Of a DNA stretch of 64,000 nucleotides, positions 18,233-27,494 are shown piece by piece. The stretch comes from Paraburkholderia sp. BL10I2N1. GTDB taxonomy: Bacteria > Pseudomonadota > Gammaproteobacteria > Burkholderiales > Burkholderiaceae. The position numbers were made by a program, and so were the translations under genes. Below the pieces are notes generated by a model. That model did not search any database. It saw only the letters and a program-made list of their open reading frames with translations, and was not told where the DNA came from. Positions within the stretch are counted from its first letter, which is position 1; each line of letters opens with the position of its first letter. Where the stretch lies: positions 1,240,001-1,304,000 of the forward strand of contig NZ_SNWA01000002.1 in assembly GCF_004361815.1 (NCBI RefSeq), given 5' to 3'.

Positions 18233-18493
18233 GGGGCGGCCTTCTTCGTCGACCTGAACGAACAGCTGTGCGACGCGGGCGACTCGGAGAGGCCGCGCTT
18301 GTCACATTTTTTTACCACATACCCTGAAAAGACCGCAACGCGTCAAAAAAATAACGAGGCGTCCATTCAACCCGCGTTAGCGACTTAACGGTCGCCTCGC
18401 CGGCTGCCGCTCCAGCACCGCAAACGGCCGGGTCATACACAGCATTGCAACCGGATCGATTTGGAGAGTGAACCATTCCGGGGGCTGCAGTCT

Positions 18494-19924
18494 CTATGCC
18501 GCCTCCCTTGGCGCCGCTGGTTCTTCCGCTCTCATTCCCGGAAACCAGCGAGCGAAGGTTTTCCGCAGATCGTCGTTCAGGACCTGCACGCGGATTTGCA
18601 GCAGTAGATGCGCGCCGCGCTGGGTCCAACGCATCTGCTGTTTTTTCACAAAGCGCTTGCTGACCACGTAGTTCACGGTCGACTCGACAAACGCCGTGGA
18701 AATCGTCTCATCGTGCCGGTAGCGGTCGCCGTAGTTCGGAATGAATGCCTGGTTGGCCCCGATATAGGTGCGGAATTCCCGTACTACCTTCTCCAGTTTC
18801 TTCTTGTTTGCCGGGTTCTCTTCCAGCATCTCCAGATCGTCGCCCAGGTCATCAATCCGTTGCAGGGCGTGCGGAACATTGCCGTGCCAGAGATTCCATT
18901 TGACGCTTTCCAGGTGTTTCTCCAGATCGGCCAGCCCGGTTGCAGTTTCCGGATATTTATCGCCGGGCTTCAGTTCCGCCGTCATCCCCTTGATCATCTG
19001 CCTCATGACGTTCAAGCGCATGGTGATGTGGAACCAGTCGAGCAGATGTTCGGATTCCGGGCTGAGATAGTGCTGCAGATCACGTACGGTGTCGCCGCCA
19101 TCCGACAGAAACACGACTTGCTGGTTCATTTGCAGACCCTGCGATTTCAGCACCTCGTAAAGCCGGCGCTTGGGCTTGGTGTCGTACTTGTTGACGAATG
19201 CAAACACCTTGGCGCCGCCCTCGGTCTGGACACTCTTGCCGGCAATGACCTCGAACCAACCTTCGGTTTTCGACTTCTGGTCCGAAGCATGCACATAGCC
19301 GCCATCCAGGCCGACCGTCAGGGGTGGCCCCGGTGGTGGTTGTTTCGCCCAATCGCTGGGACAACCTTCAATGAACTGGAACTGTTCCTCGCCCAGCTCA
19401 CCCTCGATCCGTTCGGCAACGCGTTGCAGGTGGCGCCGCACGGACGTGGGGCTGATCTCTTCGGCGATCGGCAGGACTTCCGTCAGCAACTCAACGCTCA
19501 GCCCATAGGACATCAGTGAAGCGAACCTGGTCTCCAGATACAGTAGTTCCGGCGCGCAATGCGTGCTCAGCAGCTCTGCCAGGGGGCTTGAACTGTGGCG
19601 GCCGTGGTTTTGGCAGGGGCAGTCGTAAAGACGGGGGCTGACGAGGTTGAATTTCCCGAACAGGGTCCGATAAACGAGGGGATGTTGCCCCTTCCGGGTC
19701 CGGTGCGCGCCGCAGTCCGGACAGGTCTTGAACTTCTCGAGGTATTCCACGATCTGCTCAGTGACTACGGCCTGCTGCATGCCGTGTAGCAACACTTTCG
19801 CCTCCGCGAGTGTCAGGCCAAGGTCCTCCGGCCGCAGCGCACCGCGCTCCAGCCGCGCGATTTCCTCGACCTTCTCCGGTTCGCCGTTTTCGGCTTCAAC
19901 GACTACCTGTATTCGCACTTTCAT
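18494..19924 (-). CDS. ISKra4-family transposase
   Basis: A 476-residue protein that starts MKVRIQVVVEAENGEPEKVE. A zinc-ribbon-like CPDCGAHRTRKG segment lies near residue 75, followed by the DDE-type core: TVGLDGGYVHASDQKSKTEG, VVFLSDGGDTVRDLQHYLSP with LLDWFHITMRLNVM, and the C-terminal FVESTVNYVVSKRFVKKQQM with QMRWTQRGAHLLLQIR. These are hallmarks of ISKra4 enzymes. A longer frame to 20014 is rejected because MKVRIQ is the usual start. Its start lies 14 bases downstream of the PRiA4-ORF3-like stop, suggesting one transcript. Confidence 0.9.
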   Translation of the reverse strand: MKVRIQVVVEAENGEPEKVEEIARLERGALRPEDLGLTLAEAKVLLHGMQQAVVTEQIVEYLEKFKTCPDCGAHRTRKGQHPLVYRTLFGKFNLVSPRLYDCPCQNHGRHSSSPLAELLSTHCAPELLYLETRFASLMSYGLSVELLTEVLPIAEEISPTSVRRHLQRVAERIEGELGEEQFQFIEGCPSDWAKQPPPGPPLTVGLDGGYVHASDQKSKTEGWFEVIAGKSVQTEGGAKVFAFVNKYDTKPKRRLYEVLKSQGLQMNQQVVFLSDGGDTVRDLQHYLSPESEHLLDWFHITMRLNVMRQMIKGMTAELKPGDKYPETATGLADLEKHLESVKWNLWHGNVPHALQRIDDLGDDLEMLEENPANKKKLEKVVREFRTYIGANQAFIPNYGDRYRHDETISTAFVESTVNYVVSKRFVKKQQMRWTQRGAHLLLQIRVQVLNDDLRKTFARWFPGMRAEEPAAPREAA

Positions 19925-19937
19925 CGCCGGCTCCTGT

Positions 19938-20585
19938 CTATTGCCAGATCCCGGCCTCATCGTGGGTCGCGTACTGCTTGAGCCGGTGGTTGACCCCGCG
20001 CCGGTCAAACTCATCCAACGTCAGCCATTCGCACAACTCTTCGATATCCTCGCGCCGATCCCGAATGGCCTCGATGTCGTTGGCATCCAGGTCGTCCTGG
20101 ATGTCCTCGAGTAAATCCGCAACGTGCGACGGGACCGCATCCCGTCGTGCCATGAAGGCCAGGGGGCCACCACAATCTTCCGGTGGCGCCCGCCGCTTGC
20201 CGCCAATGCAGCACGGATAGGTGCGCCTGTGGTACAACGCCAGGCGCGCTTCAACGCGCACTTCGTGTTGCCAGCCGTCCCCGAAGTTGTACTCGTAGCG
20301 GAAGCGTTCGTTGATGCGGAATTTGAAATCGCACAGTCGAACCTGGTCGGGATGGGTCGAGAAGCTCGTGCCGCCGTCGTGGCAAACGCCATAGTCCTGG
20401 CCATGGATGTGAAACAGATTCAAATGCGCGTCGCTGCAGCCGAAGGCGATCTGCAGCGCGTAATGCAGGTCGGCGATCGTGCTGTCGCTGCGCACCAGTA
20501 ACCTGCGCCAGATCATCGGACTGATCTGGCGAATCCATACGTGGAGCCGGTAAACCACGGCGCTGGTTGCGTTTGGCATAGTCAC
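19938..20585 (-). CDS. Plasmid pRiA4b ORF-3-like protein
   Basis: A 215-residue protein of the PRiA4_ORF3 family. It contains VYRLHVWIRQISPMIWRRLL, the HYALQIAFGCSDAHLNLFHI segment and FRYEYNFGDGWQHEVRVE, then the cysteine-containing PCCIGGKRRAPPEDCGGPLA loop. Molecular function is unknown. It is co-directional with the ISKra4 transposase and inside the same inverted repeats, so it is element cargo or an accessory transposition gene. Confidence 0.88.
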   Translation of the reverse strand: MTMPNATSAVVYRLHVWIRQISPMIWRRLLVRSDSTIADLHYALQIAFGCSDAHLNLFHIHGQDYGVCHDGGTSFSTHPDQVRLCDFKFRINERFRYEYNFGDGWQHEVRVEARLALYHRRTYPCCIGGKRRAPPEDCGGPLAFMARRDAVPSHVADLLEDIQDDLDANDIEAIRDRREDIEELCEWLTLDEFDRRGVNHRLKQYATHDEAGIWQ

Positions 20586-20698
20586 CTAAGCTTAGTAGAC
20601 GACCGTCAGAATCACCTGATTTTGACGGTCGAAAACGATGCTCTGCAAGGCCCGCCAGGACTGGGGGCTGGGCACCAAAACCGGATGGGTTTTTGACC

Positions 20699-21277
20699 AT
20701 GCGTGTAGCAGTCTATACCCGCGTGTCCACCCCGGACCAATCCACCGACCGGCAACGGCGGGAATTGCGCAACTACGCGAAAGCCCGCGGCTGGAAGATC
20801 GTGCGAGAGATGCAGGAAACCGTCAGCGGTGCGTCACAAAAGCGGCCGCTGCGCGAAGAGGTCATGCAACTGGCGCGCACCCGCGCCGTCGATGTGATCC
20901 TGGTCCAGGCCTTGGACCGTTGGGGGCGCAGCGTGCAGGACCTGATCCTGACAATGGCGGAATTGGAAGCGCTTGGAGTGGCCTTCGTGGTACCCGGCCA
21001 GATCGACATGAGCACACCAGTGGGCCGGATGCACGCGCATTTGCTCTCGGCGATCGCGGAATTCGAAAGGGAGCTTATTCGGGAACGTGTCCGCTCGGGC
21101 CTGGCCAATGCACGCGCCAGGGGCAAGCACCTCGGCCCGCCCAACGCGACACCGCGCCTGGTGAACAAGGGCTTGACCCTGATCAGGCAGGGAATGACCT
21201 ACCCGCAGGCAGCCGAGCAATCGGGGGTGAGCATTTCCACGCTACTGCGCGCCCGCAGGAAAGGCAAGGCCGCCTGA
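20699..21277 (+). CDS. Serine recombinase (resolvase/invertase family)
   Basis: A 192-residue protein. The catalytic N-terminal domain begins MRVAVYTRVSTPDQSTDRQR, where Ser of RVST is the nucleophile, and continues with LVQALDRWGRSVQDL and FERELIRERVRSGLANARAR. A short helix-turn-helix (TYPQAAEQSGVSISTLLRAR) closes it. The ATG at 20699 is used rather than the TTG two codons earlier. It is divergent from the PRiA4-ORF3 gene with ~110 bases between starts. Inside the ISKra4 element it may resolve cointegrates. Confidence 0.88.
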   Translation: MRVAVYTRVSTPDQSTDRQRRELRNYAKARGWKIVREMQETVSGASQKRPLREEVMQLARTRAVDVILVQALDRWGRSVQDLILTMAELEALGVAFVVPGQIDMSTPVGRMHAHLLSAIAEFERELIRERVRSGLANARARGKHLGPPNATPRLVNKGLTLIRQGMTYPQAAEQSGVSISTLLRARRKGKAA

Positions 21278-21318
21278 CAGTCGAAAAAATCGGTCGGTGA
21301 CGCCAGCCCCCGGAATGG

Positions 21319-21518
21319 CGCGCTCTCCTTCATACGGTACTGGCGCTTCCTGATGTGCCTCGTCGCGTTGTGGAACGGGGTTCGGCACTACTGGCAAGAC
21401 TGGATCGGCTTCACCCTGCGCCGCGTGATACCACCATGCATGACCGAAAGTAAGCGGTACCCCAACCCACCGCCGACGTTGCCTTCGTCCATCGTTCAAT
21501 CATCGCGATGAAGTACGT
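21319..21518. other. Short remnant stretch right of the ISKra4 element
   Basis: The plus strand reads IRYWRFLMCLVALWNGVRHY WQDWIGFT in a short open stretch (about 21330-21420), as in a piece of a membrane protein, but no complete gene is present. Confidence 0.25.
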
Positions 21519-21782
21519 TCACGGGGCAAGCGTGTCGTCTACGACCCGCTGTCCGGCGCTGAACCCTGCCATGAGCGCCTCGGCTTCCGCCGCGAAGGGC
21601 CGATGATTGTCTGCCATCAGGCGTATCGGCGCAACCGTCGGTCGAGTAGCGCCAATCATTTTGATCTGCACGACGGTGATAAAACCACGCGGTGGCAGCA
21701 AAGTAACGTTGCCAGACGCTTCCCACACTGGTTCAAGCTCCACCGCGATCTCGAAGCCCCTGTACGTATAGATTCTTTTCAT
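21519..21782 (-). CDS. Small hypothetical protein, 87 aa
   Basis: The protein begins MKRIYTYRGFEIAVELEPVW and has alternating beta strands (GNVTLLPPRGFITVVQIKMI) with a final helix (FAAEAEALMAGFSAGQRVV). It resembles small lineage-specific proteins of Burkholderiaceae; no function is known. There are no membrane segments or signal peptide. The ribosome-binding site is weak. Confidence 0.6.
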   Translation of the reverse strand: MKRIYTYRGFEIAVELEPVWEASGNVTLLPPRGFITVVQIKMIGATRPTVAPIRLMADNHRPFAAEAEALMAGFSAGQRVVDDTLAP

Positions 21783-21818
21783 CTGTCTATTTGAATTGCG
21801 ACCCCGCCGTCTCGCACT

Positions 21819-21911
21819 CTACGAGATCAATTCTTCGACGTAGGTCCCTTCTCCCGTTCCATAACGGAGGGTTCGCGGAAAGTGTTGAGCAATTTTTTCA
21901 GGGGCCGCCAT
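21819..21911 (-). CDS. Possible 30-aa protein
   Basis: A short frame MAAPEKIAQHFPRTLRYGTG with GEGTYVEELIS. An AAAGG-type site precedes ATG 21911. There is no homology that I recognise; it could be chance. Confidence 0.2.
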   Translation of the reverse strand: MAAPEKIAQHFPRTLRYGTGEGTYVEELIS

Positions 21912-22688
21912 ATTGACCTTTCTTTCAAAGTTGGGGCTGGTGGGCCGCACGGATGACATTATGCCCTCAATACCGCTACGGTAAATGATCGGCGTCACTG
22001 GCGAGCGTCGTCGAGGCATCGAAAGCTCATCGACCGCTTTCAGGTGCAGCTATCGATCGAGGCATCGCCGCGTCGAAGGGCCGCTCGCCCCTCATGAGTT
22101 GACGTTCGCGAACAGATCGTGACGGGCCGTTCCTGGCCGACCTCTGCCTGACGCCGATCGGCGGCTCACGACCCAATGCGGACCCCCGGCTGCTCATCAT
22201 TCGAATGACAGCTTCCGGAGGTTGAACTGCCATTGACGCGAAGATCGCCACTGCCGGCTCGTCGGCCGGTGCGGACGTGGCGCCGCACCGACGCCCAGCC
22301 CTTTATTGGAGCGACGCTCGTCCGCCCCGATCGCCCTGGGGTTGTAACGGGTCCCTCATCAAAGAGGAAAGGTCGTGCGGAAATTCATGCCGTTGATCCT
22401 GCTTGCCACTTCGGCGCTGGCGCTTGGCGCGCCCGCGTGTCGTCTGCAAGCGCGTCTGGTATCGCGGCCATCCTGTTCGGCGTTGCCCGTCGGTGCGCCC
22501 ACCAGGTCACCATCGTGAACATAAGGCGCCACAGCGCCGTCCCAGCTAGGTCTGACACTGATCGCCAGCTCTCTCAATCATCCAGGCGTATCGAGCGATG
22601 CCACCCGCTTGCTTCCCTCTGCGACGGACCGTTATTGCTATCTCCTCTGCTATCCTTGATGGACAGCCATCGTTCGGTGGACTTCGAG
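21912..22688. other. Largely non-coding stretch with a truncated lipoprotein-like leader
   Basis: From GTG 22375 (behind AAAGAGGAAAGG) the plus strand reads VRKFMPLILLATSALALGA, a lipoprotein-style signal peptide, then PACRLQ and a tail with no family signature to a stop at 22518. The usual lipobox cysteine context (LGAC) is spoiled, so this looks like a decayed small lipoprotein gene. I see nothing else between 21912 and 22688. Confidence 0.35.
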
Positions 22689-23123
22689 CTAAACCGAGGC
22701 GCGGGAAGTGGTCATGACGAGCGCTTCGCCTTCAATCACGACGCGCCCAGCTACGATGCATTCGGTATTCAGCAAAACACGGCACCTGGCGACAGTGATC
22801 TCCTTTACGGTTACGCTTGCGTGCACGGTATCGCCAGGGCGAACAGGCGCTCTAAACCGGAGCGACTGCGACAGGTAGATGGTACCGGGGCCAGGTAGCT
22901 TGTTCGCGATAGCAGCCGAAATCACGCTGGCGGATAGCATTCCGTGGGCGATGCGGCCCTTGAAGAGGGTCCTGGCAGCGAATTCCTCATTGATGTGCAC
23001 GGCATTGTTATCGCCTGAGACGCCTGCGAACAGTACGATGTCCGCCTCGGTTATGGTCTTGGCGAACATGGCTGACATGCCGACCCGCAAGTCTTCAATG
23101 TCATACCCTTGCAGTTCATTCAC
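22689..23123 (-). CDS. MaoC-family (R)-specific enoyl-CoA hydratase
   Basis: A 144-residue hot-dog fold protein. The hydratase-2 signature is in FAGVSGDNNAVHINEEFAAR, with the catalytic Asp and His, followed by the RIAHGMLSASVISAAIANKL helix and LRFRAPVRPGDTVHASVTV. It resembles PhaJ-type hydratases that act on trans-2-enoyl-CoA. The start GTG 23123 follows a GAGGAG site and gives the usual length; an upstream extension is not supported. It lies 126 bases downstream of a crotonase gene on the same strand, so it is probably the last gene of this degradation arm. Confidence 0.85.
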   Translation of the reverse strand: MNELQGYDIEDLRVGMSAMFAKTITEADIVLFAGVSGDNNAVHINEEFAARTLFKGRIAHGMLSASVISAAIANKLPGPGTIYLSQSLRFRAPVRPGDTVHASVTVKEITVARCRVLLNTECIVAGRVVIEGEALVMTTSRASV

Positions 23124-23249
23124 AATTTCACTCCTCAAAACGATGCGCGGAACGCACGAAACGTGCGGCAAGCGTCCCCCGGGCCGATTCGCTAGAAGGC
23201 CCGGTCCTGCGGAAACTGCACGAACTATTTCAGCGAGGAGGGAGCGTCG

Positions 23250-24065
23250 CTACTGACCTTTGAATTGAGGTGCCCGCTTTTCGATGGTCGCAGCCAGCGC
23301 CTCGAGATGGTCGTCAGTGTTGTGACACATACCCTGAAAGACGGCACAGTGGTCGAGGAAGTCGTGCAGTTCCATGCGCTGGGCTGATTTCATCAGGCGC
23401 TTCGTCAGCCGGAGGGCTTGCGGCGGTTTTGCGGCGAGGCTCCTGGCCAGTTGCTGAGCGGTTTCCAGCAACTGGTCTGCGCTAACGGCGTCGAGAACGA
23501 CGCCAAGCTCCTTGCCTTCAACCCCGGTAAAGGTTCGGCCTGAAAACGTGAGCTCGGCTGCCCGCTGGTAGCCCACGAGTCGTTGTAGAAACCAGGCTCC
23601 GCCATCTCCGGGGATGATTCCCACATTGACAAAGGTCTCGCCCATGATTGCGTCAGCTGCAGCCAGTCTCAGGTCGCACATGCAGGCGAGGTCGAAGCCC
23701 GCGCCCAATGCGGCGCCATTGATGGCTGCTATGGACGGGACGTCGAGACGATGCATCGCCAGGGGTATTCGCTGGATGCCTTGCCGATACTGTTTCTGGA
23801 CCTCATAGACGTCCCCACCGAAACTCCCCTCGCGATGGAACATGTGCTTGATGTTTCCGCCGGAAGAGAAGGCCTTTCCGGCACCGGTCACAATCAGGAC
23901 ACCGATAGACTCCTCGGCGTTAATCCACTGAACGGTGCGTTCAATGTCGTCCACGAGTTTCGTGCCGGTAAGCTCATTACGGACATCATCGCGGTTCAAG
24001 GTCAGTGTTGCGACACGTCCGTCGACGCGTAGCAATGCATCAGTCAATTCAGGTGCATGGTTCAT
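23250..24065 (-). CDS. Enoyl-CoA hydratase/isomerase family protein (crotonase 2)
   Basis: A 271-residue crotonase-fold protein. The first oxyanion-hole segment is GKAFSSGGNIKHMF and the second AAINGAALGAGFDLACMCDL. The position that is often Glu is in DAIMGETFVNVGIIPGDGGA, where the GDGGA motif keeps an acidic residue. The C-terminal helices (AKPPQALRLTKRLMKSAQRM) are complete. ATG 24065 is taken as start; a GTG at 24089 would overlap the upstream synthetase stop by four bases. Substrate cannot be read from sequence. It sits between the NDP-forming synthetase and the MaoC gene in one operon. Confidence 0.88.
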   Translation of the reverse strand: MNHAPELTDALLRVDGRVATLTLNRDDVRNELTGTKLVDDIERTVQWINAEESIGVLIVTGAGKAFSSGGNIKHMFHREGSFGGDVYEVQKQYRQGIQRIPLAMHRLDVPSIAAINGAALGAGFDLACMCDLRLAAADAIMGETFVNVGIIPGDGGAWFLQRLVGYQRAAELTFSGRTFTGVEGKELGVVLDAVSADQLLETAQQLARSLAAKPPQALRLTKRLMKSAQRMELHDFLDHCAVFQGMCHNTDDHLEALAATIEKRAPQFKGQ

Positions 24066-24085
24066 CTTGGCTGCTCGGTTTAATG

Positions 24086-26260
24086 TCACTGAGGGATGGC
24101 CGCACTGACATCCTCAAGCAGGATGCGAGCATCGAGAATGGCTACCCCACTGGAATAGGCAAGCACGGGATTCAGGTCCAGTTCGGCGATTTCCGGAAAT
24201 GCCGAGCAAAGCGACGAGATGCCCATCATCAACTTGACCAGCGCATCCTTGTCGGTCGGGGCCGCTCCCCGTACCCCGTTCAGAATCTCACTGGCCCGAA
24301 TCTCGGCGAGCATCCGGTGCGCGTCGTCCTCCGTGAGAGGGAGCGAGCGGAAGACGACGTCTCTGAGCACCTCGACCAGGATACCGCCGAGGCCAAACAT
24401 CATGACCGGCCCGTAAGTCGGGTCACGCACGACACCGATGATGATTTCGACGCCACCTTTTGGCGCCATGGGTGTCACGAGGACGCCGGTAATGTCCGGG
24501 TCTTGCACATGTTTCCGGCCATTGGCCACGATGTTTTCGAACGCGTGCCTAACCCCATCGGAGCTTCCAACGTTGAGCTTGACCCCACCGGCGTCCGACT
24601 TGTGGATGATGTCGCGCGACACGATTTTCATCGCGACCGGCACCGAACCGAGGCGCTCGAACGCCGCAACTGCCTCATGCAGTGACCTGGCCAGAATCGC
24701 GGGAGCCGGCATTGGGACGCCGGCATCCGCGAGCGCCTGTCGGGCCTCGTGCTCGAGCACAACCGTCCGGTGTTCGCTGCGACAGGACGACAGGACCGCC
24801 TCGAATGCCGGCGACCGCACCGGATGGTCCTCTGCTTCAGCAAGTGGTCGCCTCTGTGCCTCGCCGAATTCTGCGAGGCCCTGCATGCAGCGGACGGCCA
24901 ACTCCAGCGAGTCGTAAACCGGTACGCCCGCTTCACGGATACACGTCAGAGGGGCCGGTCGCAGGTCCGAATACAAGCTCCCGTAGAGGCTGTGCACAAT
25001 GATTGGTTTACCGCGCGCTTCCAGCATCGCGGCAATTCGCGTGGAGGTCTGCATCTCAATGGGCGTCAGCGACTGGGAAAACCTCACGCCATATCCGCCG
25101 TAGAGCCCCGTGATGAGTAGTCCGTCCACCTGAGGGTCCTCGAGCAGAATTCGGGCACAGTCGGCAAATACCGCCGGGTTGGAATCCGTTCCCCCTGCAA
25201 CGTCTACGGGGTTCGCAACGGCGGCCGACGGCGGCAGGATTGCTGACAGGCGCTGGCGCGTTTCGTGGCTCAGGGGCGCAAGCGTCAGACCATGTTCGCT
25301 CAAGGCGTCTGCAGCGATCGTCGCGTGCCCACCACCATCAGCGAGCACCGCCACGCGGCGCGACGCGAGCGGCTGAAGCAGCGAAAGCGCTTCAGCGAGC
25401 GAGAGAATCTCGTCGGACTTGCGCGCGAGCACCGCACCCGCCTGACGCAGAACGCCCTCACTCACCGCGTAGTCTCCGGCCAACGCACCAGTGTGCGACT
25501 TCGCGGAACTACGTCCGGCGCTGGTGCGGCCTGACTTGTAGAGTACGACCGGCTTCCTGCGTGTAATGCGACGCAGTGCGTCCAGGAACACCCGCCCATT
25601 TTTCATACCCTCGACATACGCGACGACGACCTTCGTGTTCTCGTCTTCTGCAAAGTAGTCGAGGTACTCGTTGAACTGGATATCCGACTCGTTGCCGATG
25701 CCCACGTACGTTGACAGCCCGATGTGTCCGTTGGCCTCGGCCTCCGTCACGAGAGAAAGCGCCATGTTTCCAGACTGGGACAGCAATCCGATACCGCCTT
25801 TTTTCAGATTGCTAAAGCCGACAATGTTGCAGGCCTTGTGGGTATTAAATACCCCGGACGTGTTCGGCCCGACGATACGTACGTTATAGGCATGAGCGAC
25901 TCGCACCATGTCGTCCTGGAGGCGCCGCCCGTCATCGCCTGCTTCGGCAAATCCGCCCGCCAGCACAACCGCGCCTTTTGCGCCTTTTTTGCCACATTGC
26001 TCGATGACCTGTGGCAGGGTCTTTGCCGGCGTGCAGACCAGAGCGAGGTCAATGTTGCCGGGTATGTCGCCCAGACTCGCATAGCATTTCAGGCCCAGGA
26101 TTTCCGGTTCTTTCGGGTTTATGGGGTATATCGCCCCGGCGTATCCGTCCTCCAGCAACTTTTGAATTGAACGAAAACCCCGCTTCGTCTGGTCTTTTGA
26201 TGCGCCAACGACGGCAATCGAGTCTGGATAGAAAAGTTCGCGAATAGAGTGGCTGCTCAT
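24086..26260 (-). CDS. Acyl-CoA synthetase, NDP-forming (ACD superfamily)
   Basis: A 724-residue single-chain synthetase. It has an N-terminal CoA-binding Rossmann domain (PDSIAVVGASKDQTKRGFRS), succinyl-CoA-ligase-like domains with the active-site His region KSHTGALAGDYAVSEGVLRQ, and a C-terminal ATP-grasp domain (PVAMKIVSRDIIHKSDAGGV, VMMFGLGGILVEVLRDV). It would convert a carboxylate, NTP and CoA to acyl-CoA with release of NDP and phosphate. In Burkholderiaceae such proteins often accompany crotonases in degradation of aromatic or branched acids. It is separated by 2 bases from the upstream crotonase gene and followed by a second crotonase. Confidence 0.9.
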   Translation of the reverse strand: MSSHSIRELFYPDSIAVVGASKDQTKRGFRSIQKLLEDGYAGAIYPINPKEPEILGLKCYASLGDIPGNIDLALVCTPAKTLPQVIEQCGKKGAKGAVVLAGGFAEAGDDGRRLQDDMVRVAHAYNVRIVGPNTSGVFNTHKACNIVGFSNLKKGGIGLLSQSGNMALSLVTEAEANGHIGLSTYVGIGNESDIQFNEYLDYFAEDENTKVVVAYVEGMKNGRVFLDALRRITRRKPVVLYKSGRTSAGRSSAKSHTGALAGDYAVSEGVLRQAGAVLARKSDEILSLAEALSLLQPLASRRVAVLADGGGHATIAADALSEHGLTLAPLSHETRQRLSAILPPSAAVANPVDVAGGTDSNPAVFADCARILLEDPQVDGLLITGLYGGYGVRFSQSLTPIEMQTSTRIAAMLEARGKPIIVHSLYGSLYSDLRPAPLTCIREAGVPVYDSLELAVRCMQGLAEFGEAQRRPLAEAEDHPVRSPAFEAVLSSCRSEHRTVVLEHEARQALADAGVPMPAPAILARSLHEAVAAFERLGSVPVAMKIVSRDIIHKSDAGGVKLNVGSSDGVRHAFENIVANGRKHVQDPDITGVLVTPMAPKGGVEIIIGVVRDPTYGPVMMFGLGGILVEVLRDVVFRSLPLTEDDAHRMLAEIRASEILNGVRGAAPTDKDALVKLMMGISSLCSAFPEIAELDLNPVLAYSSGVAILDARILLEDVSAAIPQ

Positions 26261-26262
26261 CG

Positions 26263-27045
26263 TTATTCTCCCTTGAACACCGGTTCACGCTTCTCGGCGA
26301 AGGAATCGATGCCTTCCTGCCAGTCTTTCGTTGTTGAACAGAACATCATGCCTTCCAGTTCTGCAGTCAGCGCTGCGTCAAGGGTGCGCTCGCCAGCGAA
26401 GTTCAGTTGTTCCTTCGCCAGCCGCATCGAGAACGGAGCCTTGCTGGCGACCTTCTGTGCAAACGCCCGCGCGCTCTGAAGAAAACCGTCATCGGGATAC
26501 ACGCGGTTTGCGAGCCCAATGCGAGCAGCTTCTTGCCCGTCAATCTGCTCGCCAAGGAAAACGAGCTCGCGGGCTTTTGCCAGGCCGACCAGCCGGGGGA
26601 GGAGATACGTGATTCCGCCGCCGAGAAAGTTGCCGATGCTTATTTCGGGCAATCCAATCTTCGCGCTCTCGGCCATCACAACGAAGTCGGAGGCAATCGC
26701 GATTTCTGCACCGGCTCCCAGCGCGAAGCCATTTACAGCCGCGATCACGGGCTTGCCGAGCGTCAGCAGTCGCTTGCACACCACCTGCTCACCCCGCAGG
26801 TATTCGCGACGCTCGAAGGCCGTGCGGCCCGCCTTGTGTTCCTTAAGGTCCGCTCCGACGCAGAATGCGCGTCCCTCTCCCGTAATGAGAACTACCCGCG
26901 CGGCTCGGTCCGCCTCAGCAAGGCTTAATGCTTCGCTTAACTCATCGTAAAGTTGCTGGACCACCGCATTCAGACGATGCGGTCTGTTTAACCTGACCTC
27001 TGTAATCCCGTCCTGCACACCGTAAATTATCGTTTCGAAAACCAT
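26263..27045 (-). CDS. Enoyl-CoA hydratase/isomerase family protein (crotonase 1)
   Basis: A 260-residue crotonase. It reads MVFETIIYGVQDGITEVRLN at the start, oxyanion-hole segments GRAFCVGADLKEHKAG and AAVNGFALGAGAEIAIASDF, and a typical C-terminal trimerisation helix region (APFSMRLAKEQLNFAGERTL). ATG 27045 has a GGAG site six bases upstream and gives the normal family start; ATGs at 27060 and 27129 are less likely. It is the first gene of the minus-strand arm; its promoter region carries the GCAACGTTTGTTG motif shared with the transporter arm. Confidence 0.9.
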   Translation of the reverse strand: MVFETIIYGVQDGITEVRLNRPHRLNAVVQQLYDELSEALSLAEADRAARVVLITGEGRAFCVGADLKEHKAGRTAFERREYLRGEQVVCKRLLTLGKPVIAAVNGFALGAGAEIAIASDFVVMAESAKIGLPEISIGNFLGGGITYLLPRLVGLAKARELVFLGEQIDGQEAARIGLANRVYPDDGFLQSARAFAQKVASKAPFSMRLAKEQLNFAGERTLDAALTAELEGMMFCSTTKDWQEGIDSFAEKREPVFKGE

Positions 27046-27140
27046 GAACGTCTCCGTCATTGCACCTTGATGGGCTCGCTCACGGTGTGGGGCAGACCTC
27101 ACGGGTCGTGGCGTCTCGGACAAACACAAACGCGCGAAGA

Positions 27141-27185
27141 AACGTCTGTTGCGTACAATCTACGCATGGGCAACGTTTGTTGCAA
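27141..27185. promoter_or_regulatory. Candidate operator pair upstream of crotonase 1
   Basis: Bases 27170-27183 form a perfect inverted repeat GCAAC-GTTT-GTTGC. About 30 bases away, 27141-27152 reads AACGTCTGTTGC, a close half-variant. The same core GCAACGTTTGTTG recurs exactly, reversed, at 28468-28480 before the transporter genes, and as TAACATTTGTTG at 27461-27472 before the RpiR gene. Likely binding sites of the RpiR regulator. Confidence 0.6.
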
Positions 27186-27459
27186 TCCGGCGTTTACCCG
27201 TAATTGAGCCTTTACTGACGTTGCAATTGGCTCTGGCGGTGTAGTTAGCTGTTCCCATACGTATGCTCACAGGCGATGCAGAGGACGCGCGGCAATGGGT
27301 TCGGAAGCCTCATTTCCTCTGTGGATGCAACCTCTGTTTCAGCGTCAACAGCACCTGCAGGCCACCACCTCTTCGACCCGCACCCGAACTCGCGCAGGTT
27401 TCGCGACCCCAGTCGCTGACAGCGTGCTGATGGCGCCTTGCCTATTTGGATGCGGCTCC

Positions 27460-27474
27460 GTAACATTTGTTGTC
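27460..27474. promoter_or_regulatory. Candidate operator before the RpiR gene
   Basis: GTAACATTTGTTGTC is a diverged copy of the GCAACGTTTGTTG motif, about 20 bases before the GTG start of the regulator. Its position would suit autoregulation. Confidence 0.45.
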
Positions 27475-27494
27475 ATCCCACCGAGGTCCGCACC

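Larger units (their letters stand above)
18473..21318. mobile_element. ISKra4-type element with two accessory genes (2846 bp)
   Basis: Perfect 15-bp terminal inverted repeats CCATTCCGGGGGCTG lie at 18473-18487 and, reversed, at 21304-21318. They enclose three genes and nothing else: an ISKra4-family transposase and a PRiA4-ORF3-type protein on the minus strand, and a serine recombinase on the plus strand. The first repeat starts 21 bases beyond the transposase stop and the second 26 bases beyond the recombinase stop. No target duplication was obvious. Confidence 0.75.

Noticed and set aside
18608..19519. Plus-strand frame of 303 codons
   Set aside because: Antisense shadow of the ISKra4 transposase.
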